Below the pieces are notes generated by a model that was given only the letters and a program-made list of their open reading frames with translations, was not told the origin of the DNA and did not search any database. 64,000 bases of DNA from contig NZ_CP036263.1 of assembly GCF_007741515.1 (NCBI RefSeq), positions 868,001 through 932,000 on the forward strand, in the 5' to 3' direction. Of the stretch, positions 52,239 through 61,631 are shown piece after piece. The translations under genes and the position numbers were made by a program. Position 1 is the first letter of the stretch. Each line of letters starts with the position of its first letter. Origin of the DNA: Adhaeretor mobilis (GTDB taxonomy: Bacteria > Planctomycetota > Planctomycetia > Pirellulales > Lacipirellulaceae).

Positions 52239-53603
52239 CTACCCCTCGATCTCGTAGCCTTCGCGGTAGGGCCGAGCTAGCATGCTGTTGGCTTGGTCGT
52301 CGCCGGTGATCTGCTCGGTTTCGCCATTCCAATTGATGGGACGCCCTAATCGCGCGGTGATGCCCGCCAAGTGGCAGATATTCAGCATCTGCATGTGCGA
52401 ATGGACATCGGAGATTGGTTCTTTGCGTTCGCGGCAGCAGTAGAAGAAGTTGGCCCAATGAGCTTTTCGCTCGTTGGACTCAACCGGCAATCCTTTATAC
52501 GCTTTGCTGATCGCGTCGTCGGGCAATGGATTTCCCTTGAGATCTTCGACCGGCTTGCCTGTAAGCCTGCCACGGTTCACGCGAATTCGACCCTTGTCGC
52601 CTTCTAAAGTGATGCCATTGCCCTCGCTGCGAATGGTCATCTCCACGTCACCCGGGAACAATGCCTTGAAGTTGAATTTCGTAGCGGTGTTGTACCTATC
52701 GTTGAGCGTCGGCATGCCGTTCTCGAAGGGTATAGGATGGGTGGCCTCGCCGCCAATCGACAGCGGGGAGGTCGCTTGGCCATTAGCTCGCAACGCCCAG
52801 ATCGCAATGTCGACATGGTGCGCTCCCCAATCGGTAAGCTTTCCGCCAGAGTACTCGTACCACCAACGGAATTCGTAGTGGCAATTAGAGAACGGACGCC
52901 CTTTCTTGCGTTGCAAGGCGCGGTAATCGACATACGGTGCAGGGCCCAGCCAGCGATCCCAGTCTAGGTTCTTAGGCGCCTCAACAGCTGGGATAGCGGG
53001 CGACTCAGGCGCGCCTCCAATGGCCACGTCGATTTTCTTAATCGTTCCTATTCGCCCCTCGGCTACCAGGGCGATTGCTTTAACAAAAAGATTGTAGGTG
53101 CTGCGCTGTTGCGTGCCGACCTGAACAATGCGCCCGGTATCTTTCACCACTTTGCGAATCAGCTTGCCTTCATCAATGGTCAACGTCAGCGGTTTTTCGC
53201 AATAGACATCGTGCCCAGCCCGTAGGGCCTCGATCAGGGGCTTGGTGTGCCAATGGTCTGGCGTGGCGATATGAATGGCATCGAGGTCGTCACGCTCAAG
53301 AATCTTACGATAATCATCGTAGACGTCCGCCTTGCCTCCGCTGAGATCCTTGTTGGCTTTATTCAGCCTCTGTGAATCAACATCGGCGATCGCGACCACG
53401 TCGCACATCGCTTTCGCAGCATTCATGTTGCCAACGCCCATGCCGCCGGCGCCAATCAAGGCAACTTTCAATCGATCGTTCTTAGACTGAGTTTCGTCGG
53501 CGAACGTACGTGGCTGAGAAAAGAAGTAGGGCACCGCCCCGGCAACAGCAAGACCGGCTGTTGATTTCACAAAATCGCGACGAGTTGAGTTCTTATTGAG
53601 CAT
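52239..53603 (-). CDS. Gfo/Idh/MocA-family oxidoreductase with Tat signal
   Basis: 454 residues from the ATG at 53601-53603. The N-terminus NKNSTRRDFVKSTAGLAVAG is a twin-arginine (Tat) signal, so the folded enzyme with its cofactor is exported. The NAD(P)-binding Rossmann domain starts at LKVALIGAGGMGVGNMNAAK, followed by DAIHIATPDHWHTKP and DVYCEKPLTLTIDEG (the E-K-P motif). The second half is typical of the planctomycete secreted subgroup (YEFRWWYEYSGGKLTDWGAHHVDIA). It probably acts on a sugar or cyclitol. It is divergent from the ThuA-DUF1080 gene, a pairing that fits secreted keto-sugar metabolism. Confidence 0.93.
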   Translation of the reverse strand: MLNKNSTRRDFVKSTAGLAVAGAVPYFFSQPRTFADETQSKNDRLKVALIGAGGMGVGNMNAAKAMCDVVAIADVDSQRLNKANKDLSGGKADVYDDYRKILERDDLDAIHIATPDHWHTKPLIEALRAGHDVYCEKPLTLTIDEGKLIRKVVKDTGRIVQVGTQQRSTYNLFVKAIALVAEGRIGTIKKIDVAIGGAPESPAIPAVEAPKNLDWDRWLGPAPYVDYRALQRKKGRPFSNCHYEFRWWYEYSGGKLTDWGAHHVDIAIWALRANGQATSPLSIGGEATHPIPFENGMPTLNDRYNTATKFNFKALFPGDVEMTIRSEGNGITLEGDKGRIRVNRGRLTGKPVEDLKGNPLPDDAISKAYKGLPVESNERKAHWANFFYCCRERKEPISDVHSHMQMLNICHLAGITARLGRPINWNGETEQITGDDQANSMLARPYREGYEIEG

Positions 53604-54094
53604 CGAGATACACCAAGCTAGGGATATGGGGCTGGAGCGGCAGCAATGAACAGCAAGTATTCTATGCAACCCGACCACCTGATACAAATGCGACGAGCTA
53701 GCCGGCTCCCAAAAAGGGAGACTCCGTAGATGCCCGTTAACCAACCAGCGAGATGAAGATGGGCATTCCGAAAGCATGTTAGAGCGAGCCCGAGGCGATC
53801 TTACCGCCCGAAGGCGCTGCGATACGGGGCCAGCGCAACTTGACGGTGCAACGCGACGGCGTAAAACGAGTTTTCAGAGACGTAGCCCGCCGCACGTGTT
53901 TGAAGCCCGGTGACGGGCCTATGAACGCTGTTCAACCATCCAAGCACGAGAAAATGCCAAACGATCGCCACACGCTAGCCATGGGGAGGGCCGCAGGGGT
54001 TACAATCGAAGACGATCCATGCCTAGGGTGGTTCCAGGATGAGTCCTATGGGGATTCCCAGTTTAGTTTCACACTATTTTGCAAAGTGGCAGAT
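53604..54094. other. Divergent intergenic region
   Basis: 491 bp between the Tat oxidoreductase and ThuA-DUF1080 genes. Long frames run through it, but they are extensions upstream of the signal peptides and do not look coding. No repeat or clear operator is visible; both promoters should lie here. Confidence 0.5.
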
Positions 54095-55897
54095 ATGATC
54101 AAATTATCGTCGAGGTTTGCTTTAGTCGCCTCCGGGTTCACGTATTTGGTTTGCTGCGTAGGATTGTCAGCTTGTTCTGCGATCGCTGCCGACCCCTCAG
54201 ATGACAAGATCAAGGTCTTGATTGTCGACGGTCAAAATAATCATGGCGACTGGCCAAAGATCACGGCGATGCTCAAGCAGTACCTCGAGACGACCGACAA
54301 GTTCAGTGTTGATATTGAACGAAGCAGGTATACCTGGAAAGGCGAGGATTGGCTCAAAGATTTCAGCCTGGACGATGGAAAAAAATACCAGGTTGTGAAG
54401 AGAGCCCGCACGGATCCTGACTTCAAACCGGACTTTGCTCAGTACGACGTGGTTGTGAACAACTTTGGCTACGGCGCAGCCGACTGGCCCGCTGACACCC
54501 AGGCCGCTTTTACGCAATTCGTCAACGAAGGTGGTGGCTTCGTTTCGGTCCACGCCGCCGACAATTGTTTTCCGAACTGGCGGGAGTATAACGAAATGAT
54601 CGGCCTGGGCGGGTGGGGTAACCGCAATGAGAAAAGCGGCCCCTACGTGTACTACGACGAGAAAGGCGAAATTGTAAGAGATGACTCCGAAGGCAGTGGC
54701 GGCGGGCATGGACCACAACATGAATTCCAGCTGGCAGTTCGTGACACTGAGCATCCAATTACAAAAGGGCTCCCCAAATCGTTCCTGCACGCCAAAGACG
54801 AGTTGTACGAGCGTTTGCGGGGGCCAGCAATCAACATGAATATTCTGGCGACTGCCTTCGCTTCGCCAAAACGTAAAGGAAGCGGACGCCACGAGCCGAC
54901 CTTGATGACGATTGATTATGGGCTAGGTCGGATCTTCCATACGACCCTTGGTCACGCGACTTACTCCTGCGAATGCGTCGCGTTCGTGACAACTTTTTTG
55001 AGAGGCACCGAGTGGGCCGCCACGGGTGAAGTGACCATCGAGGTCCCGGAGGATTTCCCAACCGCAGACAAGGCCGTCTCAAGAAAGTTCGCCGTTTCAA
55101 GAAACTTCGAAATGGCCGCAGCTACCGAGGCCAAAGCTGCTCAGCAGGCCCCGCAAGTGCAGAAGTTAGAAGATGGTTTCATTCCACTCTTCGACGGCAA
55201 AACCTTGGAAGGTTGGACTTCTGCTCATTCCAAAGGCGAGGGCGACTGGGGCCCCTATTCTGTGAACGAAGCAGAGCAAGCCATCCACGTTTACGCCGGA
55301 CGCGAAGCAAACTCCAAACAATCGACCGACTGCCTCGTCAGCGACCAACAGTTCAGCCATTTCATCCTTAAGCTGGAATACAAGTGGGGCGAGAACCGCT
55401 ACGCGCCCCGTACGAATTGGGACCGCGATGCGGGACTCCTCTTTCATGTCCACGGCGATCTCACCAAGGTTTGGCCGTTTTCTCTTGAGATGCAAATTGG
55501 CGAATCACCGGGTGACAAGCCGGATGCGAAAGGTGCCAAGGGTCGCTTCCACTCGGGAGACCTCTTTGTCCTTGGAAGACATCTTAGAACTGACACCCCT
55601 CGGGACGGCAAATTCTATCTCAAAGACGCCAAGCGACGGGCCGGCGGGGGTGTTCGCACACACCTGGGAGTCGAAAAGCCGAAAGGCGAGTGGAACGAAA
55701 TGGAGATTCGCGTTCACGGAAGCGAGAAGGCGACATTCATTTTCAATGGCGAAGTGGTTCTAGAAACCTTCAACTTTACCCAAGAAAACAAACAGGGGGA
55801 AAAGCTTCCTTTGAGCAAGGGTCACATTGGCCTGCAAGCGGAGTGGGCTGAATTGATGTATCGCAATATCCGCATCAAAGAGCTTCCCGCCGAATAA
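54095..55897 (+). CDS. Secreted ThuA-domain and DUF1080 fusion protein
   Basis: 600 residues from the ATG at 54095. A signal peptide (ALVASGFTYLVCCVGLSACSAIAAD) could be lipid-anchored (LSAC). Residues 40-330 are ThuA-like, a glutamine-amidotransferase-type fold: IKVLIVDGQNNHGDWPK, YDVVVNNFGYGAADWP, GGGFVSVHAADNCF, and TLMTIDYGLGRIFHTTLGH. Residues 390-600 are a DUF1080 (3-keto-glucoside hydrolase type) jelly-roll: GFIPLFDGKTLEGWTS, NWDRDAGLLFHVHG, LEMQIGESPG, NEMEIRVHG and YRNIRIKELPAE. Together with the divergent Tat oxidoreductase it suggests a secreted route that oxidises and cleaves sugars. The substrate is not known. Confidence 0.92.
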   Translation: MIKLSSRFALVASGFTYLVCCVGLSACSAIAADPSDDKIKVLIVDGQNNHGDWPKITAMLKQYLETTDKFSVDIERSRYTWKGEDWLKDFSLDDGKKYQVVKRARTDPDFKPDFAQYDVVVNNFGYGAADWPADTQAAFTQFVNEGGGFVSVHAADNCFPNWREYNEMIGLGGWGNRNEKSGPYVYYDEKGEIVRDDSEGSGGGHGPQHEFQLAVRDTEHPITKGLPKSFLHAKDELYERLRGPAINMNILATAFASPKRKGSGRHEPTLMTIDYGLGRIFHTTLGHATYSCECVAFVTTFLRGTEWAATGEVTIEVPEDFPTADKAVSRKFAVSRNFEMAAATEAKAAQQAPQVQKLEDGFIPLFDGKTLEGWTSAHSKGEGDWGPYSVNEAEQAIHVYAGREANSKQSTDCLVSDQQFSHFILKLEYKWGENRYAPRTNWDRDAGLLFHVHGDLTKVWPFSLEMQIGESPGDKPDAKGAKGRFHSGDLFVLGRHLRTDTPRDGKFYLKDAKRRAGGGVRTHLGVEKPKGEWNEMEIRVHGSEKATFIFNGEVVLETFNFTQENKQGEKLPLSKGHIGLQAEWAELMYRNIRIKELPAE

Positions 55898-56194
55898 GCT
55901 TTCAAAAACTGATTTGCCTGACTAATCCCTGATGCGAGTTTCGCGCTTTGCTTTCTGCTGGCGCTTGCATCCTCCGCCAGCTCGAAAGAGTGGTGCTAAG
56001 ATTCAGCGGTAAGTTCAGCGAACGCAAACCTGCGGAGGTCATAAAAACGCATCAATGCCAAGGCGGGCGTGGAGTCGTGGCCGATGCTATTTCAGAATCT
56101 TTGCAGAAGCGCCCGCAGTGAGGACCAACCCAGCGCGGCGCAGTCAGTGCGTGAATCGCCTTGCCCCAGAAGTACCAGCCCTAGAAGTACCACC

Positions 56195-56394
56195 AGTGGG
56201 CAAACAAATCTTATCTGAGAATCCAAAGGAAAAGCCAACCCTCTCGGACAACCGCAATGGGTTCTCAGAAAAGTTTGGCTTGTCCCAATAAATCAGTGGG
56301 CAAACAAATCTTATCTGAGAATCCAAAGGAAAAGCCAAGCCTCTCGGACAACCGCAGCGGGTTCTCAGAAAAGTTTGGCTTGCCCCAATAAATC
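56195..56394. repeat. Tandem duplication of a 100-bp structured unit next to tRNA-Leu
   Basis: Unit 1 (56195-56294) and unit 2 (56295-56394) both start AGTGGGCAAACAAATC and differ at about four positions. A third unit begins with AGTGGGC and then becomes the tRNA 3' end. Each unit holds CTGAGAATCC, AAGCCAA, GGGTTCTCAG and TTGGCTT in that order, so two crossing stems are possible. The rest of the spacer 55898-56194 shows no gene. Confidence 0.9.
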
Positions 56395-56396
56395 AG

Positions 56397-56480
56397 TGGG
56401 CCCGACTGGAGTCGAACCAGCACGCCCTTGCGGGCACATGCCCCTCAAGCATGCGCGTCTGCCAATTCCGCCACGAGCCC
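56397..56480 (-). tRNA. tRNA-Leu (anticodon GAG)
   Basis: 84-nt type II tRNA. Acceptor GGGCTCG pairs with CGGGCCC (one G-U). The D-arm region reads GGCGGAATTGGCAGAC. The anticodon stem CATGC/GCATG encloses TTGAGGG, giving anticodon GAG (reads CUU/CUC). A variable arm TGCCCGCAAGGGC follows, then the T arm with GGTTCGACTCC. The discriminator is A and CCA is not encoded. Confidence 0.95.
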
Positions 56481-56619
56481 AAAACTGCCCTACCACAGAA
56501 TACCTGTGAAAAAGCACTCGCCCCGGCTGAGGAAAACAGTGCAGGAGCGAACCTAAAAGTCTACTCGCCGGAGGCCGATCGTCAAGGCGGCTCCTCCAGG
56601 GTTGGCATCTTCTTAGCGG

Positions 56620-56640
56620 GCGGCTAAGCCGCTAGCGGCC
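56620..56640. repeat. GGCTAAGCCGCTAGCGGC repeat
   Basis: A copy of the dispersed GCTAAGCCGCAAGCGGC repeat, ending four bases before the stop codon of the adjacent oxidoreductase gene. Confidence 0.55.
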
Positions 56641-56643
56641 GTG

Positions 56644-57807
56644 CTAGGCGATTTGCTCGACCTTGGCCCAGCTGCCGCTCTTCTCAGAGTCGTTTACCGC
56701 TTCGAGCACGGCGCTGCACTGGGCACCGTCCTGGAAGTCCGGACTGCAGTCCTTGCCACTCGCGATGCACTGGGTGAGGTCGTAGACCACGTTGGTGAAC
56801 GTGTGGTCGTAGCCCAGCATGTGACCCGGGGGCCACCAGCTGCCGGCGTAGGGATGATCGCCTTCGGTTGCCAAAATCTTCCTGAAGCCTTGCTGCGTGC
56901 CTGGATCGCTCGTGGAGTAGAACTCCAGCTCGTTGAGCGACTCGAAACACCACACCAGCGAACCTTTGCTGCCGTTGATCTCGATGCGGTTATGATTCTT
57001 GCGGCCCGGTGCGAGGCGAGTCGCTTCGAATGAACCAAGTGCCCCGCCGGCAAACTTCGCAAGGAACAGCGAAGCATCGTCGACCGTAACTTTTTCCGTC
57101 CCTTCGCCTGCGGTAGCTGTCAGGCCATCGGAAGTACCCTCGGCGGGACGTTCGGTGATGAAGGTTTTCTTCGTACCCACGACTTCATCGATCTCACCCG
57201 CTAGGTAGCGAGCCATGTCAATCGAGTGCGCACCAAGATCGCCGTGCGCGCCACTGCCGGCAGATTCAGCACGCATGCGCCAGTTCATCGGGAAATCAGG
57301 ATCGACGAGCCAATCCTGCAAGTAGGTGCAGCGCACGTGACGGATTTCACCGATTTCGCCGGCGTCGATCATCTGTTTTGCCAGACTTATAGCTGGGCAG
57401 CGACGATAGCTAAAATTCACCATGTGCTTCACGCCGGCCTTGCGAACGGCAGCGAGCATCTGCTTGCTTTCCTCCAAGGAGTTCGCCAGCGGTTTTTCAC
57501 AGAACACATGCTTGCTCGCAGCAGCGGCGGCCAGGGCCATTTCGCAGTGGGACGCTCCCGGGGTGGAAATGTCGACTAAATCCACATCGTCGCTTGCAAT
57601 GGCTTCTTGCCAATTGTCTGAGGAGTTCTCCCAGCCCCAGCGCTCGGCAAATTCACCAACCGCTGCGCCATCGCGCCCGCATACAACTTTCATGACCGGC
57701 TGAGCGTCCAGATCGAAAAACTTGCCCACCTTCAGCCACGCCTGGCTGTGGGCCTTGCCCATAAACTTGTAACCAATCAGGGCGACATTCAACGTATCTT
57801 GTGGCAT
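56644..57807 (-). CDS. Gfo/Idh/MocA-family oxidoreductase, cytoplasmic
   Basis: 387 residues, no signal peptide. The NAD(P)-binding domain begins LNVALIGYKFMGKAHSQAWL, with VDLVDISTPGASHCEMAL and KHVFCEKPLANSLEE (E-K-P motif, Lys catalytic). The C-terminal domain has GDLGAHSIDMARYLAGEID (the family D-x-x-x-H motif), GGALGSFEATRLAPGRKN and ANWWPPGH-like residues near the end. Resembles myo-inositol or sugar dehydrogenases of the family; the substrate is unknown. It stands alone between tRNA-Leu and gltA. The second base-rich spacer, 57808-58201, lies upstream. Confidence 0.92.
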   Translation of the reverse strand: MPQDTLNVALIGYKFMGKAHSQAWLKVGKFFDLDAQPVMKVVCGRDGAAVGEFAERWGWENSSDNWQEAIASDDVDLVDISTPGASHCEMALAAAAASKHVFCEKPLANSLEESKQMLAAVRKAGVKHMVNFSYRRCPAISLAKQMIDAGEIGEIRHVRCTYLQDWLVDPDFPMNWRMRAESAGSGAHGDLGAHSIDMARYLAGEIDEVVGTKKTFITERPAEGTSDGLTATAGEGTEKVTVDDASLFLAKFAGGALGSFEATRLAPGRKNHNRIEINGSKGSLVWCFESLNELEFYSTSDPGTQQGFRKILATEGDHPYAGSWWPPGHMLGYDHTFTNVVYDLTQCIASGKDCSPDFQDGAQCSAVLEAVNDSEKSGSWAKVEQIA

Positions 57808-58111
57808 GGATCGGGGGCTCCAGAGGAGAGAATTGCGGTTGTCGTAAGCCAGTAGTCTAACAATTCTGGCACGCGTGCGTTAGCCGTCGAGCTTGCTCGC
57901 TGTGAGCTCAGCCTGGGAGTGGGTGGTCTTTTTCGGCTTTGGTGAACAACGGTTCACAGCACTTCTATAGAATAATGTCTCGCTCGATTCGCGAGACTTT
58001 GCGGGCGGTGCGTTACTGAGGTCGAAATAGACCTAGGGTGATTTCAGTCTCGGCATGGTTCCGCCTGCCAACTACCCGTACTGCATTCAGAATCATGTGC
58101 CGGGGCTACCA

Positions 58112-58178
58112 ATTCGTGAGTGAAGGACTTCAGTCCGCAGCTCACGAATCTCCAAACCCACCGGATTCAGCCGGTGGT
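58112..58178. terminator. Two hairpins downstream of gltA
   Basis: ATTCGTGAG (58112-58120) pairs with CTCACGAAT (58141-58149), enclosing GGACTTCAGTCC. CCACCGG (58158-58164) pairs with CCGGTGG (58171-58177). They lie 24-90 bp past the gltA stop on the minus strand. The T tail is weak, so the terminator role is tentative. The spacer 57808-58201 shows nothing else. Confidence 0.5.
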
Positions 58179-58201
58179 AGTTTAGTCTAAAGAAGTATTG
58201 C

Positions 58202-59539
58202 CTAGGATCGCTGATCGATGGGCACGAACTCGCGCACCGTGGGACCGGTGTAGATTTGGCGGGGCCGGCAAATGCGTTTGTGCGGGTCGGCATGCATCTC
58301 TCGCCAATGAGCAATCCAGCCCGGCAAGCGGCCGATGGCAAATAGAACGGTGAACATCTTCTCGGGGATGCCAATCGCGCGATAAATGACCCCTGAGTAG
58401 AAATCAACATTTGGGTACAAGTGCCGTTCGATGAAGTACTCGTCCTTGAGTGCCGCTTCTTCGAGTTGTCGGGCGATGTCGAAGATAGGGTCCTCGAGCT
58501 TTTGCTTTTCCAGAATGCGATGGCAGGCCGCTTTGATGATGGTCGCCCGTGGGTCGAAGTTCTTATAGACGCGGTGGCCAAAGCCCATCAGTCGAAAGCC
58601 GTCCTCTTTGTCTTTGGCCATGTCGACGTACTTCTTTACATTGCAACCATCATCGCGAATGCGTTCGAGCATGTTCACACACGCCTCGTTCGCACCGCCG
58701 TGCAAAGGACCCCACAAGGCACTAATGCCAGCAGAGATGGAAGCGAAGATGTTTGCGTTCGACGAACCGACCATACGCACTGTCGAGGTGCTGCAGTTCT
58801 GTTCGTGATCTGCATGCACGATTAGCAGCAAATTGAGTGCACTGACAAAATCAGGATCGACTTCGTAGTCCTCAGTCGGCACAGAGAACATCATGCGCAG
58901 GAAGTTCTCGCAATAGTTCAAGTGATTCTTCGGATAGACAAAAGGCTGGCCACTCGATTTCTTATAAGCCCAAGCCGCGATCGTGGGCAGCTTCGCCAGC
59001 AAACGTACCATCGAGACTTCCACGTGCCAATCGTCGTGCGGATCGAGCGAGTCCTGATAGAACGTGCTCATCGCTCCGACGACCGAGCTGAGAATGGCCA
59101 TGGGATGAGCGTCGCGTGGGAATCCGTCGTAAAACAGCCGCAAATCTTCGTGCAGCATTGTGTGTGTACTGAGTTTCTCACGATAGACTTCGAGCTGTTC
59201 GTCCGTGGGCAGCTCGCCGTAGATCAGCAGATAAGCCACTTCGATGAATTCGCAGTTTTCAGCGAGTTGTTCGATGGGGTAGCCGCGATAACGTAGCACG
59301 CCTTCTTCGCCATTGAGGAATGTGATCCCGCTGGTGGTCGAGCCCGTGTTCACATAGCCAGGATCAAGCGTCACGACGCCTGTGGTGCCGCGTAGCTTGC
59401 TGATATCCAGGCCTTGCTCTTGCTCAGTCCCTTCAACAATGGGGAGCTCCAACTCTTTGCCAGCTACCTTCAAAGTGGCCGTGTCCGTTTGTACGGGCGG
59501 TTTGGTGACCGCTGTTGGGGTAGTTGTGGCATTACTCAT
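58202..59539 (-). CDS. gltA: Citrate synthase, type II
   Basis: 445 residues. It condenses acetyl-CoA and oxaloacetate at the entry of the TCA cycle. Markers: ITFLNGEEGVLRYRGYPIEQLAE, HADHEQNCSTSTVRMVGSS with the first catalytic His, ALWGPLHGGANEAC with the second His, MGFGHRVYKNFDPRA with the third His and Arg, then the Asp in VDFYSGVIYRAIGIP. The C-terminus HWREMHADPHKRICRPRQIY is the hexameric type II pattern. An N-terminal extension of about 45 residues precedes the core. The ATG 59537-59539 has GGAAGG upstream. Confidence 0.98.
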   Translation of the reverse strand: MSNATTTPTAVTKPPVQTDTATLKVAGKELELPIVEGTEQEQGLDISKLRGTTGVVTLDPGYVNTGSTTSGITFLNGEEGVLRYRGYPIEQLAENCEFIEVAYLLIYGELPTDEQLEVYREKLSTHTMLHEDLRLFYDGFPRDAHPMAILSSVVGAMSTFYQDSLDPHDDWHVEVSMVRLLAKLPTIAAWAYKKSSGQPFVYPKNHLNYCENFLRMMFSVPTEDYEVDPDFVSALNLLLIVHADHEQNCSTSTVRMVGSSNANIFASISAGISALWGPLHGGANEACVNMLERIRDDGCNVKKYVDMAKDKEDGFRLMGFGHRVYKNFDPRATIIKAACHRILEKQKLEDPIFDIARQLEEAALKDEYFIERHLYPNVDFYSGVIYRAIGIPEKMFTVLFAIGRLPGWIAHWREMHADPHKRICRPRQIYTGPTVREFVPIDQRS

Positions 59540-59768
59540 AGAGGGATTTCCTTCCGCTGCGCCTACTGGGCTGCACTTGATTGCATGGAGATAGCCAGCT
59601 GAAACTGGGCATCTGACCTGAGAAGTTCTCTTTCAACTGGGCAACTCCCCGCCCTGTCACTTGTCTTAAATGGCCAATCGTCAGACCTCAAGTGTACCGC
59701 TGCCAGGGGTGTGGTTCAATCGGGGTCAAATTCTCTAGTTGCTTCTCAGGCGACTCACACAGCGTATG

Positions 59769-59786
59769 GCGGCTAAGCCGCAAGAG
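59769..59786. repeat. GCGGCTAAGCCGCAAGAG repeat
   Basis: Another copy of the dispersed repeat, in the 349-bp spacer 59540-59888 between gltA and the TPR gene. The spacer shows no gene; both divergent promoters should lie in it. Confidence 0.6.
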
Positions 59787-59888
59787 GATGAGAGAAAAAA
59801 CTTGCGTGGTCAGCCCGCGCCCAACACGCAATAATGATTGTCAGTCCTCTGATGTGACGTTGAATGCCACTTAATGCGAGATTCCCAT

Positions 59889-61631
59889 ATGAAGCTCATT
59901 CGCCTGCCCGCCTGCTTGCTGACCTGTTTGCTGTCCCTAGCAGCAATACCAACTGTCTCCTACGCCGAGGGTCCCGGCCAGCACGATTTCGATGAAGCGC
60001 TCCGTAATCGCATCACGGGCCAAGGGATGCGCGACTTGAACGGCGTGATCGAATTATTGGAGTCGGCCCTGGACAAGGGGCTCGACATGGAAAACTCCGA
60101 CTTTGCCGAGGGGATGCTCTCCAGCGCACACTTCGAACGGGCAAGTATCCTGCTCAACGCGCTGACGACTCGTCGGCTCGGGGCACAACAATCGGGCCAA
60201 TTGGCTCGCATGGCTCAGAGTGATTTGCGTACAGTGCTCTCTTACGACGATCCACCTCCCGAAGCACGATTGATGCTAGCAAAATTGCTTTCTACTCCCG
60301 GCGGCGACCCGGCAGAGGCACGCCGCCTGCTCGACAAGTATTTGAGGTCCACCGACGCTGAAGGCGAGCCCCTACCCGAAGCCAAGCAGGCTGAGGCTCT
60401 CGCCTTGCGCGGCAGTTTGCAACGCGATCCGGTTCGCGCCATGTCCGATTTCGATGATGCGTTGAAGCTTGATCCCGAGAATCTCAACTTTGCTGTAGCG
60501 CGGGCGACTTTCTTGAGGACGCAGAAACGCTTTGATGAATCGTTGGCTGCGGTGGAAGCCCTCTTGGAGGATCACAAAGAAAACATACCGTTGCAAATCT
60601 TCCAAGGAGAGGTGCTCCGCCAACTTGAGAAGAACGAGGAAGCGCTTACCGTGTTTGATGCGATTGACGAGCAAAAGGGCGATCTTTGGAGCGTCTATCA
60701 AAATCGTGGCGAGATCTATCGCCAGATGAACGAACTCGACAACGCTTTAGAACAGTACTCAAAAGTTATCGAATTGCGTCCCGATTCTATCCTCACCCGC
60801 ATTCAGCGTGCGGAGACGTACTACACGCAGGGCAAAACGAACGAAGCGATGGCCGATGTCGATGCGGTTCTCGAGGCCAACCCCAACGTAGTGACGGCCT
60901 ATCGCTTGAAAGCAGAGATCCTGGCAGGCGAAAAAAGGTTTGAAGAAGCAATCGAAACCATCCGTAAGGTCACCGAAGCAGCCCCCGACAGGGCCGAGCT
61001 GCAAGGGCAACTCGCCAGTTATTATTACCTGAGCGGCAATCCTAGCGGAGCTATCAAGGCCTATACCAACATGTTGGCCGCCGATCCAGACAATTACTTG
61101 GCCCTTCGTAGTCGTGGCGATGCGTATCTAAATGTCGGCGATCACAAGTCGGCCAGTGCTGACTTCGCCAAGGCTTACGAACAAAAACAGGACGATGCTT
61201 TTCTGCTAAATAATTACGCCTGGCTGCTCGCAACCTCTCCCGACGATGAGGTGCGCAATGGCAAGCTAGCTATCGAGCTGGCTACGAAGGCGTGCGAGCT
61301 CGAAGACTACAAAGCAGGCCACATTCTCAGCACCAAAGCGGCTGCCCATGCCGAGGCGGGAGACTTCGAGGAAGCGATCAAGTGGTCTGAAAAAGCCATC
61401 GAAGCCGCCAAGCCGGAACAAGTCGAAGCGCTCAAGAAAGAACTGGAAAGCTTCAAGCAAAACAAGCCCGTTCGCGAGCTCAAGAACGAAGCCGACTTAA
61501 AAGAAGAACTCGAATCAATCCTCACAGGCGAGCCAAGAGAAGAAGCCACCAGCGCAGAGGAATCAATGGCGGAAGAAGCAGAGCCTGAGGAAGACATTGA
61601 AGTCGTCGAAGAACCCGCCATCGCTGAATGA
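59889..61631 (+). CDS. Secreted TPR-repeat protein
   Basis: 580 residues from the ATG at 59889. Signal peptide: KLIRLPACLLTCLLSLAAIPTVSYA|E. At least ten tetratricopeptide repeats follow from about residue 120 to 510 (for example WSVYQNRGEIYRQMNELDNA, ILTRIQRAETYYTQGKTNEA, AYRLKAEILAGEKRFEEAIE, YLALRSRGDAYLNVGDHKSA). The last 60 residues are strongly acidic and low in complexity (EESMAEEAEPEEDIEVVEE). The TPR array is expected to be a protein-binding scaffold in the periplasm or paryphoplasm; partners are unknown. Monocistronic. Confidence 0.9.
   Translation: MKLIRLPACLLTCLLSLAAIPTVSYAEGPGQHDFDEALRNRITGQGMRDLNGVIELLESALDKGLDMENSDFAEGMLSSAHFERASILLNALTTRRLGAQQSGQLARMAQSDLRTVLSYDDPPPEARLMLAKLLSTPGGDPAEARRLLDKYLRSTDAEGEPLPEAKQAEALALRGSLQRDPVRAMSDFDDALKLDPENLNFAVARATFLRTQKRFDESLAAVEALLEDHKENIPLQIFQGEVLRQLEKNEEALTVFDAIDEQKGDLWSVYQNRGEIYRQMNELDNALEQYSKVIELRPDSILTRIQRAETYYTQGKTNEAMADVDAVLEANPNVVTAYRLKAEILAGEKRFEEAIETIRKVTEAAPDRAELQGQLASYYYLSGNPSGAIKAYTNMLAADPDNYLALRSRGDAYLNVGDHKSASADFAKAYEQKQDDAFLLNNYAWLLATSPDDEVRNGKLAIELATKACELEDYKAGHILSTKAAAHAEAGDFEEAIKWSEKAIEAAKPEQVEALKKELESFKQNKPVRELKNEADLKEELESILTGEPREEATSAEESMAEEAEPEEDIEVVEEPAIAE

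Noticed and set aside
53604-53777. Upstream extension of the Tat oxidoreductase frame
   Set aside because: A Tat signal must be N-terminal; the ATG at 53603 gives that, while the extension would bury it.
53840-54094. Upstream extension of the ThuA-DUF1080 frame
   Set aside because: It precedes a clear signal peptide starting at ATG 54095 and has no protein-like features.
56195-56394. CRISPR array
   Set aside because: Only two adjacent 100-bp units with no spacers; a tandem duplication, not repeat-spacer structure.
56190-56480. Phage or island attachment site at tRNA-Leu
   Set aside because: Only about 7 bp of the tRNA 3' end are repeated, and no integrase or island genes are nearby.
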